Below are positions 45,440-55,430 of a stretch of DNA of 64,000 nucleotides, piece after piece. This DNA is from Macrocystis pyrifera. Taxonomy: Eukaryota; Sar; Phaeophyceae; Laminariales; Laminariaceae. Both the position numbers and the translations under genes were made by a program. The notes below the pieces were generated by a model, which made no database searches, was not told the origin of the DNA, and saw nothing but the letters and a program-made list of their open reading frames with translations. The stretch's first letter is position 1. The number at the start of each line of letters is the position of its first letter. Location of the stretch: the NCBI GenBank assembly GCA_031763025.1, contig JASSKH010000019.1, forward strand, positions 9,712,250 through 9,776,249. Direction: 5' to 3'.

Positions 45440-47735
45440 TGTAGCGATGAGACACGGAGTTGCCATGCAGGCAGTTCGTCGCGAAGTTCACGTCCTTGCG
45501 CAACGGTCAAGGTATCGGTTGTGAGCCCACTCACGTTGAATCCCCGAAGCACGATGGCGTGGTTGAGCAACGCATTGCATGCACGCTGAAGCTTGCGATG
45601 GCGTCCTGCCTGGAAGCCAAACGCCTGTTCGACGGCGACAAATTGCCGCCAACGGGACCTATATGGGTGGAGGCGTGCCACCACGCCAGCGACGTCATCA
45701 ACATGACGGCAAAGGTGAAGGGCAAGCCGAACATGCTATCCCCGTAACAGACGTTCTACGGTAGAGAGCCGTTCGCGCGGCTGGTCCCATTTCTGCAACC
45801 GAGATTCCACCACGTGAGGCAGGCCTCGAAATCGGAGCCGAAGGCGGAGCTGCGTTTTTTTCCTGAGCAGCGGTAGCAACCACCCCAAGGACTGCTGCAA
45901 GATCCAGCTACAGCCTGGCTCAAGTCCTATACACTCGCGACGATACTTGGAAAAACGCGAGGAAGCCCATTTTTGGTTTGCAGCCGGCGGTGGCGAAGGG
46001 AGTCTCCCCGATGCCACCGCCGTTGCCACCGGCTCCGGGGGTGCAGGACCTCCCGGACGACCTGAGCTCGGGGTCTATGTCGTCGCCGCTGCCATCGTCA
46101 TCGCCGCTGTTGCCTTCGCCGCCACTGCCGTTTTCACCGCCACCGCCGTCGTCGCTGCTGCAACCTAGGCCGCAGTCATAGCCGCCGGAACAGTCACAGA
46201 TGTCGGCGCGTACTGAGCGGGGACTGGGATCATACAGCATGGACCTGGAGGACGGTGATGTGCAGAGGGGCCGTACGAGGAGGGAGACCGCCCGCAGCCG
46301 CGGGGGGCAGGTGCATGGGCTGCCGTCGTTGATGGCGGCTCCGGAGGGAATAGGTCACGTACTTTTTTACCAACGGCATCACACCAAACCCGCTCCATGC
46401 CCACTCGCCCGGCATGTGAGCCCTGGACGCCGAATTCGTACGCCAACGCCTGCGCGGAGGCGGGGATGGGGAAGGAGTTTCAAGGCCTGGTTGAGGCGGG
46501 GACCTTTGGAGATTCGTGGAAACCAAAGGGCTTGAACGTCATATGGGCGAAGTGGGAGTACACGTGGAGGACCTACGAGTATGGTGAAGTGATTAGGGCG
46601 AACACGAAGCTGGTGATGGGGGGCTTCAAACAGCGTGAGGGTATTGATTTCTTGAGACTTTGCTCCGACGCCGGCAGCGTCTTGTTTTCGTTTGTTGGCT
46701 GGTATTGCGTGCGGGTTGGATTTGAATCTGTATCATTACGATGCCGAGAAGGCATTCATCCTGTCGAATCTGGATGAAGATATTTTTATGCGTCTACCTC
46801 AGGGTTGCGGTGAAATGTCCGGTACCATGGTACGGTTGAACCGCTGTCTCTATGGTTTGAAGCAAGCGTCAAGATCGTGGCACAATCACTTGATGATGCA
46901 CACGGAGAATCTTGTTTTTGAGCAGTGCCCTACGAATTCTTGAGTTCTGCGTTTGAGCGAGTCAGGGTCTGTTTCCGTAGGAACAGTAGTGATTGTTGAT
47001 GACATATTTGCGGTGGGGCGGAAGGACAGGTGTGACCAATTCTTCGATGACTTGAATCCACTTATCCCGATCAGTAATCTCGGCGAGTTGAGGTGGTATG
47101 CTGGATGCCGATTTTCAAGTGACTGGGAGGCTGGTAGGTTGACCATTTCGCAGCAATAATTCGCTGAAAACACAGCTGCAAGATTCAATGTCAACTCGAG
47201 TAGGATGAAGCCTCTCGCATCAGGCCTTGAACTCGAGGAGTTAGTTTGACGTGACTGTACTTGAGGGCGATTGGCCATTTCATGAATTCGTTGGCTGCTT
47301 GATGTGGCTTGCAAACCAGTGACCGAATATCTCCAACGCTGTCCGAGCGGTAGCTAGGTATACATGTTTGAAAAACGAAAAGCACTGGAGAGCAGTGATC
47401 GGTATTTTAGAGTTAGTGTCTTGTACTAATGATTTCGGGATTACTTTTCAGAGAAGTAGTGGCCTTAAGCTGGTGGCGTTTGCTGACGCGAAATATGCCA
47501 GCAAAGCCACGGACAAGAGTTCCGCCTCAGGTGGAGTTATCACATGCGCAGTCGCCTCTACGTGTGCTGGTCTAGAGGACGCAGAAATGTCCCACGCCTT
47601 CGGCCACCGAGACAGAATATGTAGTCATGGCAGACACAATCAAAAAGATGATTTTTATGCAGTATGTGTTGATTGTACTGAGAAACACGACATACAAGAT
47701 CCATCGTGGATTGAGGAGTTTCATGCTGGAAAGGT
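45440..47735 (+). mobile_element. Degraded Ty1/copia retrotransposon (IN-RT-RNase H)
   Basis: Plus-strand order: integrase end with SPKHDGVVEQRIACTLK (45541-45591, the glutamate of DDE in GVVEQ) and a stop at 45745; a low-complexity proline/serine linker (46010-46180); the RT start (46400-46660); RT core with YHYDAEKAFILSN, DIFMRLPQGCG and CLYGLKQASRSWH (46731-46880); the catalytic VDDIF box (about 46996); RNase H with FADAKYASKATDKSSASGGV (47476-47535) and TETEYVVMADTIKKM (about 47610). Integrase-before-RT order is the copia arrangement. At least five stops or frame changes break it. No 5' half, capsid or protease is seen. Confidence 0.85.
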
Positions 47736-47930
47736 GTTCTGGCAGTAGGGTATTGGGATATCGGTGTAAGGTGTGCCCACCGATGTCACTCATTAGATGT
47801 GGCTCCATATGAGGCGAGTCACTCGACAGCTCGGATGTAATATAAGAGATGTTCCGTGTTATGTCTGGAGTTAGCCACGCGTTCCCGAGCCAGCTGCGTC
47901 TATACCTAAAAGGATCAATCAACAAACTAG
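47667..47930 (+). repeat. Copia 3' end and LTR-like segment, copy 1
   Basis: Directly follows the copia RNase H. It matches 51134-51391 throughout (CGACATACAAGATCCATCG, GTGTGCCCACCGATGTCACT, TCCATATGAGGCGAGTC, AGCCACGCGTTCCCG). The part from about 47735 is likely the start of the 3' LTR. Confidence 0.65.
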
Positions 47931-50900
47931 TCAAAATCGGTGATCTTCTGTTGGCAAGCGTAGCCCAGGCCAATCTCGAGCGGTGGAAATCTGCTTCCAG
48001 CATGTCTATGTTTAGATGATGTGCTCGTTGATAGTCAGGGAGCCAGCGTGTATGTTTAGATGAAGAGATCGAGGTCTTGGAGGTGAGGACGCGAGAAGGA
48101 GAGGTAGGAGATGCCGCACCAGAAGCAGCTGTGATCCCAGGAGGGCCAAGTTTGAGCCGGACTTGATAAATTCGCTTGGCACTGGTGGCGAAGGCGCTGG
48201 ATAGTAGCGGTTGCAGGCGCAGCAGCAGCTCCAGCAGCACCGTCAGTAACGTCAACAGTCAGAGGGTTGCTACACTTTTGTTGCGACGATGAAGTGCATG
48301 CAGAAACCCCGTTACCGCCGCCACCGTGACCGCCGCCGCAACCGCCGTCTTCGCTACCGCCGCTGCCGCCGCCGTCGTGCCGACCGCTGCGTAACCGCCA
48401 CTGCTGCAACACCCCGGGATAGCCAGGCATCTGCCTGAATCTGTGGGTTTGCATCGCGCTGGCGACGTAGACGTAGAAAGTAAGAACATAAGAGAGCATG
48501 AAAGAGGGTGTTTGGCCGGCAAGAGGCGGGGGAGGAAAGTGGAGACCGCGGGAGCGACGCTGGAAGTGTTTGGGCAGAATCGTAGGCCTTGACTTCTGAA
48601 GCACCGCGTCCGCCCGCAGGTGGTTGATGGGGGGGACGTTGCCCCCAAGAAAAGAGACGAGCGAGAGAGTGACGATGGGCGCAGAGGGAGGAGTTTGCAT
48701 CGTCGGTTCGGGATCAGCGCACGGGCGCGACGGGATGCGCTGCCCCAAGAGAGAGAGGATGAAACAGAAAGGACAGAGGCGCCACCAGCAAGGACTTATG
48801 TCCGCACGAGGCACGCTTGACTTGTTGATTGATTGCTGTGATTTTCGTTTTTTTTTATTGATTGTGTATCGATCTAAGAATGGTAAATAACTGCGAACGC
48901 TGGAGAGTGAGTTTTGGGAATGTTGGAAATGGAGTGGGATGCACAGCCGTATACGTCTAAAGCTTCCATCACTGAAGTCCGAGTTATCCTGTAGACGCAC
49001 TGCTGGACTATGAAGTCTGTTAGTTTTCATGGTTGACTGGGTGGAGGACTCTGGCTGGACACCGATGGGAGTACGAGTTATGAAATGAAAAGGGTAAAGG
49101 TACTCTAGAAATGTTTTGAGATACGTGCGAATGATGTGAGCTCACTGACTGCACGAAGACCCTTCGCCCATGTGCACCTTTTTGAAGTCATTATGTATCA
49201 TCTACAGTTAGATGATTGATAAGCCCAGCCTATTGCAGAGTTTAGCATTGCGTTGGTCTGGTTCTATTAATAGCAGAACCGAGCAAGTACAGCAGAAAGA
49301 GGTGTATGTGTTGAAACCTTGTGCCCAACTACAGCAACACGTCTGTTTGCGACATTTCACATATTTACATCTTTGTATGCGGGTAACTCGTTTTTGAGTT
49401 ATTGGGTTGATGTGTAGCAGCTGTGTAGCACGACCCATGTTACTTGTTACGTGCCAAAAGGCAAGATACTTGTAGACGGAGTAATGCATTATACGAGTAC
49501 AGCAGCAGGAGTAGTATGGTCCTGAGAGCAAAACATCAGAGTATACAATGCACAGGTTTTGAGTAAAATACTGACTGGACTGCACAGTAGAAAACCCCCT
49601 CGTCCAGTGTCTGTTACTCCGGTACTACTGCTGACGATGGTGGAATTATGGATATGAGCTGAGACGAAAACAGTTTGCCTGGTACTGCTGTATATGTTCA
49701 CCAAGTACGTACAGCAGTATATAGTGGTAAGGGATTACACGGGTTTAATGTGGGACCAGGTATTCTCTTTGACAAGTATATGTTTGTTTGCAGTAGCTTT
49801 TGAGAAGTTGAACAATAACGGAGAAGAGGAATTTGCAAGCTGTGAATGCGTGAAAAGAGCGAAACACCCAATACAGACCTAATCACTCGAATGCTCGTCC
49901 CATCCCTTGTGTGTGCCAGGTCACTGTTGCGGAGGCGACGTTTGATTTCAACCAGGAGGATAAGCTGGATAACCCGAGCTGCGGGGACGCCATAAGACCG
50001 GACAGAAAGGTAGCCGCGGCGGAGGCAACAGCATTACTGGTTGGGGCAATGGGGTGGTTCTTTTTGAAATGTAGTTGCCTGTGAATCTGGCTGAATATTT
50101 TCATTTTGTGTATTTCTCCAAGTTGTATTCTGGTCGAGTTGGATTGTGCCAAGAGTATTTAGTGTATTCGAGTCGTTTTAACGTCAAATAAAATCCACGA
50201 GAAGGAATGTATGCTCTCTCGCATTACCGTTGCAATCTGTGTATCTATGGCGGGAGTAAGGGACAGGGGGATACTCTTGTCCGGAGGCACGGGGTTCCTT
50301 GCGATATCTAGCAATATATTTTCTGAGCTTAATTTTTAGTTTGATGAGCATGACTACTGTTGTGATATTTTCCATGATTTTTTTTAATTTCCTATACAAT
50401 AAAGGGAGAGGTTTTGCATACGGCTGAAGAGAGACCATGAAGCGCCTAGAAGCGTGTGTGGTCCATATTAAATGTTCTCTGACTTGGAAGGTTTGAGTAG
50501 CACTTCGGCAATTTGAAGTATAAATTTTCGGTTCTTTAAAACTTGTGCTTTTGTTTTTCAGAGTCAGCGCTGACTGAGTGGTCTAGCAGGTAGTGCCATA
50601 TAGTTCCCTAGCGTTAGTCGGGGATTCAAATCTCGCCGAATTCATAAGTTGTTATTTTCGAGCGTGAGAGCTAGAGACAACACGAAGGACTACGATAGTG
50701 TGCCTCTAGACACCAGTAGCGTTTGGCGCGGGGAGGGCCCCGGAGATCACTGTTTTTAAGTCGACGAGATTCCACGAGTATCTTTGGACCATTTACCCGG
50801 AAAATGCCGGTTAACCTGACTGAACAGGAAAAGAATTCCGTTTTACCTGGCACCATTGGATTTCAAGAGTTTCATTCGTTTGCAGCAGAGAGGCTGTAGA

Positions 50901-51133
50901 TTTAAGCATTTCAGTACTGATTTGAAGATTTGAGTGTTGATTCAATAATTGAATTTTGAGTTACAGATTGGAGTTTTGACTTTCTGAGTTTGATTCGAGC
51001 TGAATATAATGTTGAGATATATCAGCCTTGTGACGTCGTACATTTTCATGTACGCAGCTGGGAGAGATATTGATATGGTCATGCACAGGAGCAGGGGAGA
51101 TAATGTTATGGTCGTGTATAATGAGTAGGGGGG
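47931..51133. other. Intervening sequence; GCC repeats, no supported gene
   Basis: 48300-48400 is a GCC/CCG triplet-rich stretch. Minus-strand frames of 324 and 227 codons (48056-49030, 47572-48255) are low in recognisable content; the second overlaps the copia 3' end. 49480-49700 is rich in CAGCAG/GTAC words. I see no gene I can support. Confidence 0.35.
50563..50640 (+). tRNA. tRNA-like sequence, class II type, probably a pseudogene
   Basis: An A-box-like TGACTGAGTGGTCTA (50571) and a B-box-like GGGATTCAAATCTC (50621) have spacing close to a serine- or leucine-type tRNA. The acceptor stem pairs poorly, and I cannot place the anticodon. Confidence 0.35.
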
Positions 51134-51391
51134 ATGTTGATTGTACTCTGGAACACGACATATAAGATCCATCGTAGATTGAGGAGTTCCATGCTGGAAA
51201 GGGATTCTGGTAGTAGGGTATTGAGATATCGAGGTAATGTGTGCCCACCAATGCCACTCGTTAGATGTAGCTCCATATGAGGCGAGTCGACCGGACAGCT
51301 CGGATGTAATGTAAGAGGAGTTCTGCGTTATGTCTGGAGTCAGCCACGCGTTCCCGTGCCAGCTGCGTCTATACCATTAGAGATCAATCAA
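51134..51391 (+). repeat. Copia 3' end and LTR-like segment, copy 2
   Basis: About 85-90% like 47667-47930, including the stretch that in copy 1 is RNase H coding sequence, so it is a fragment of a second copia element or a duplicated 3' end. It ends near GATCAATCAAC. Confidence 0.65.
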
Positions 51392-51654
51392 CATTATGTG
51401 TGGAGTTTTATTTTTCGGGGCCTCTGGTTCATCGTCTATCAGGGTTCTCGATGATAAGAGAGGGGCGACTAAATAGGCGAAGAATCCGGTGTGCACCTCC
51501 AACTCCAAGCGCATTGGTGTAAGTTACCATTTTCTGAGAGAGCTTGTACTACGGGGATAATTTGTCATTGTCCACGTAGATTCTGGGCAACAACGCGCAG
51601 ACTTCCTCACAAAGTCACTGTGCACATCGAATTTCCGTTCGCACCGGAATTTTC

Positions 51655-52045
51655 TGATAAATCGGTGATATTGTTCTGGTGGAAATACTTGTCATACTTT
51701 TTCGGTGAATTCTGGATGACTGAATTGTTTTTATGAATCCGTGACACTTTCTGGTGAGTTTTGTGACATAGTTTTCTGGGGGATTGGATTTTTATGGTGG
51801 AATTTGTACTATTTTTCTGGTTAATTCTGGAGGACTGGATTTTTCCGGTGGAATTTGTGATACTTTTCAGGTGAATTTTGTCTTATAGTGTTTATGGAGG
51901 ACTGGGTTTCTCGGGTGGATTTTGTTACATAGTTTCCTGAAGGAGGACTGGAGTTTCTTGTGATTTTTTTCTTATATAGTTTTGCTTGGGGATTGGAGTT
52001 TCCCTTCGATTTGTGCTATACGTTTCTGGGGGAGTTTCTAGTATG
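51655..52045 (+). repeat. T-rich minisatellite, 45-68-bp units
   Basis: About seven diverged units of the form GGTGGAATTTGTGATACTTT, then CTGGTGAATTCTGG, then AGGACTGGATTTTTC. Unit starts are near 51680, 51737, 51799, 51850, 51917, 51960 and 52007. Confidence 0.7.
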
Positions 52046-53186
52046 TTTCTGATGGATGATTGTTTCCAACAGTTAAGTGACTCTGTTTCAGTACGTTATT
52101 TATTTTGTTGGAGTTACTGCGTGAGAGACGTGACGCTGTGCCTCGACGATTCCGATATGGTAGACTATTGGTTGTGATCGGACATCGACATGGACCTATC
52201 GTAGACGGCTGAAGAGTTATACATGGGTGATGGCTTTTATGATGTGGCGAAGAGGGTCCGTCGGGATGAATGGCGGGAATGTGCTTCATCACTTTGCGTG
52301 CTGCTACGATGTCGTGGAAGCATCTATCATTGTACTAAATAATATACCTTCGGTGTTTTTTCCTGTGAGCTGCGTGAGCTCCTCTAGATCGTCCTCGCCT
52401 GATACCCGTCCGAGCCTGATGCCCTTCCAATAATACGTATCCAGCACTATGCGATGTTGTATAGTCCCCCTTGTGAATATCTCTACACACACTACCTGCC
52501 TACGCTTCACCATTCAAAGTACTGCGCAAAGAACTATTATTTTATCCTGCTTTCGTCCTCAGTGTTACGGATGGATGAGTTGCCAACCGAAGTTTAAATT
52601 ATAAGGGCGGAAGGAATGCTGCGCGACAAGGTGTACTGTCACTACGGCATACGGCCTGCAGTCTCTTTTATATCCAGTGAGTATAAAGCACTTAGAGCAC
52701 CCAATGAAAAGTAGAAACACGCGCAATTAGCTACAAGTTGCTCTTATCGGCAGTGAGAAAGTTATAGGATTTTTAGTATAGGTGGGAAAGTCCGTTTACA
52801 CTGCGCTCAACATCAGAATCAACATATCGTGGGCGCTCTCAACCCCAGGCACCCACTGTATGTATACGGATACAGAGAATGACATATTGATCGTATAACG
52901 TTCTGTAGAGCAGACCAATCATTGCCCTGCTGTTCCCTAGGTGTTACTATGTACATGGAATATTCTCGACGTTTTTCGTTGTTGTTTTAAATAAACATAC
53001 ATGATACCGCAGCGCGCAGAGTAGACTCGTCGAACAAGGACACGACGGTCGCCACCACCTCTGTATAAGTACTCGGGACATATTACGTAAAACAGCCTTA
53101 CACGGGGAAAAACACATCACGAGAAGATTGAAAGGTGCAGTGGCACGGTATAGGAAGAGTTAAATAATAAGACGCCGTCACAGGCA
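52046..53186. other. No supported gene; one dispersed repeat fragment
   Basis: 52895-52960 carries CCCTGCTGTTCCCTAGGTGTTACTAT, the third copy of the repeat at 41285 and 41698. Otherwise only short frames. Confidence 0.35.
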
Positions 53187-53430
53187 TAGAAAAACGTTGC
53201 ATCTAACCTACGCGGGGCCGTTTATTCTAAACCCCCCGGGCACCCCGCCCCCTAACTCAACGCAACCCAACCCAACCCAACCCAAACATGCTGTGGCACG
53301 TTTGCTACACCAAACACAATGCCGATGCACAAAGGCTGATTGGGCTAAACGGATCCGGTCCGAAACATGCTGCATCTAAACTACGCGAAGCCGTTTTCCG
53401 TTCCCCCCCCGGGCACAAGGGGCTGTAGCG
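53187..53430 (+). repeat. 173-bp tandem duplication with (AACCC)n
   Basis: GCATCTAACCTACGCGGGGC (53199) and GCATCTAAACTACGCGAAGC (53372) start two units that both lead into a C-run. Between them 53264-53285 is a run of about four AACCC repeats. Confidence 0.65.
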
Positions 53431-53448
53431 GTCGGGGTTGCAGCCGCG

Positions 53449-53715
53449 TTAACGAGAGACCCTTCGCCCTGGATCAAACCACCGCCTTTCGCGCCAGCCG
53501 GTGAAGTCGTCATCTTCGCGCTCTCGACCAAAACCAAAGGCGCGCTCGCGGCTGAAACCTAGCTTGTGGCCGAAACCGCTCTCACGGATGAACCTGCGCT
53601 TGCGGTCAACCCCACCGTGCTGTTTGCGCTGTAAGGCGAACCAATGCTTGCGCTAGCGGGAGACCGCACCGTGCTGTATGCTCTGTTTGGCATACCAACG
53701 CTCGCACTTGCGCTC
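53449..53715 (-). pseudogene. Arginine-rich repeat peptide remnant
   Basis: The minus-strand frame without an ATG reads WFALQRKQHGGVDRKRRF, ESGFGHKLGFSRERAFGFG and GWRERRWFDPGRRVSR, then TAA at 53449-53451. Upstream of a TAG (53653-53655) the same frame has WYAKQSIQHGAVSR, which repeats WFALQRKQHGGVDR 20 residues later. This is a basic protein remnant with about 20-residue repeats, rich in R, G and aromatics. Function and family unknown. Confidence 0.3.
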
Positions 53716-54139
53716 CGCTACGTGGATGACGTATGCACGCGCGATCGTCTACATAGTGAGAACAGAACAGCGGAGCGGACGGCGTCCGCTCTCTGTTCAT
53801 AAAAGCAATATTCGAAGAAGCAGAAGTCTGTCTCACCCAAACCCGGCAGGTCATAGACACCTGAGCGTTCGCTATTGTAGCACTTGAACGGGGGGTGGTA
53901 TCTGTGATGGTAAGACGCCGGCAAGCTTCTCCATCACAGTGGAAGTACTCCCATCAAACACGCCCAAAGGATGGTCAAACGGCAAGACAGGGGCGGCCTT
54001 GACGATGGGAGAACAAGGTACACATTTGCGACGACTCCTAAGACTCACCTTGAGCGAAGATAAAAGCCTGGAGAAGGGCAATCAAGCGGAAACCATCAGA
54101 ATCGTACAAGGGCTAATACATTGATAGAAATTGACACGA

Positions 54140-54700
54140 ATACCACTAGTACAGCAGGAAGCATCGGAACATGGCGTAGTAGCGGTCGTATCACTAGTAC
54201 ATCAAGGACCATCGGAACGCCGGTGGGGTAGAAGGTGAATTGGGGGTACGGGTGGTTCGGGTGGATAGGTGAGATGGGTTTTCGCTACGTATCCTTGCAG
54301 CATGGGCTTGTGGTTAGCAAACACTATCCAAAGCACGAGTAAGCATCGGAACGTCGGTGATGTAGGTAGAAACGTATTCCGGCCCCGCTGGCGTGGCAGC
54401 TGTCGTGCCACTATTACAGCGGCAAGCATCGGAACGTCGGTAGGTAATTGGGCGGATTAGTTGAAGAAAAATGTGCTCGGGGTATGGGTGGTTCGAGTGG
54501 ATAGGTGGGTTGGTTTTTTCGCTGCATAGCATTCCAGCAAGGGCCGGGGGTCAACAAACATAACCTCACAAGCATGAGTTTGCCTCGGAACGTCAGTGAT
54601 GTGGGTATATACGTATACCGGCCCCGCCGGCGCGGTAGCTGTCTGCTGTCGTGCCACTAGTACAGCAGGAAGCATCGGCACGCCGGTGGGTTAGTGGGCG
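54140..54700 (+). repeat. Diverged tandem repeats, ~220-245 bp
   Basis: The block AGTACAGCAGGAAGCATCGG or a variant occurs near 54150, 54195, 54415 and 54658. GGTATGGGTGGTTCGAGTGG and GGTACGGGTGGTTCGGGTGG (54246, 54480) and CCGGCCCCGCTGGCGTGGCAG / CCGGCCCCGCCGGCGCGGTA (about 54380, 54619) keep the order. Confidence 0.7.
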
Positions 54701-54904
54701 GACTACTAATCGGTCAAACGAGAATGACAATTACATCCTCGTCTCCTTATCATTGCAACGGTTATACGGGGCGTTTGGCACATCTTCTCACGGCAGCAGC
54801 GCTCAACGCATATGGCAGCAATGCCAGTCCCGGCGAAGCTCTGTGCACGCACACACAAACGAAAAACCTTTTCGTTCTGGTGCGGTTGTAAGTCGTAAAA
54901 TATC

Positions 54905-55345
54905 AAACGGTTCTGGATTTTTTTGTTTTACCTACGCAACGACACCAAACTCTACGAGTACTCTTTGGAAGACTGTGCCTGTCTACAACAAAGTTCGGGC
55001 CGTGTCTCCAAGACATGCTGCAGGTGGTGTTGTCGGGCTCACCCTCCTGCTGACGAGGGGACGGAGAAGCAGGAGAAGATCAGCTGCAGATTTCATACAG
55101 CAGTATTAATAGTTGTGCCGGCACCTGTCATAAACGGTTTTTGTTTTGAGTTGTACCAAACGAAACCCAGCTCTACGAGTAGTGGCTAAGCAGACTGTTC
55201 CTGTCCACATCAACGTGTGGGCCGTGTCCCTGAGACGTGCTGCAGGCAGTTTTGTCAAGCCCACCCTCTTACTAATCAGTGGACGCAAAGACAGGAGAAA
55301 CTCTGCTGGAAATGTCGTCAAGCAGTACGAACAGAAGTGGCGGCA
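54905..55345 (+). repeat. Tandem duplication of a coding-like unit, 222-nt period
   Basis: The two units share AAACGGTT, CTCTACGAGTA, ACTGT(G/T)CCTGTC and GTGCTGCAGG blocks. The period at the ACT-GTN-CCT block is 222 nt, an exact number of codons, and both units are open in the same frame: KTVPVYNKVRAVSPRHAAGG and QTVPVHINVWAVSLRRAAGS, both then reading TLLLxxGR. A TAA at 55107-55109 separates them. It looks like two copies of a 74-codon protein repeat or duplicated exon that is now broken. No family recognised. Confidence 0.55.
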
Positions 55346-55430
55346 CCTGCTACGAGACGCTCTGTTGGATATGTCTACATCCAGAGTTTTCGTATTTAAA
55401 AAATGCCGATTTCGAGGTGGGTAACACAAA

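Noticed and set aside
48056..49030. 324-codon minus-strand ORF
   Set aside because: Driven by GCC/CCG triplets and proline-rich words; no domain, and no start or splice context I trust.
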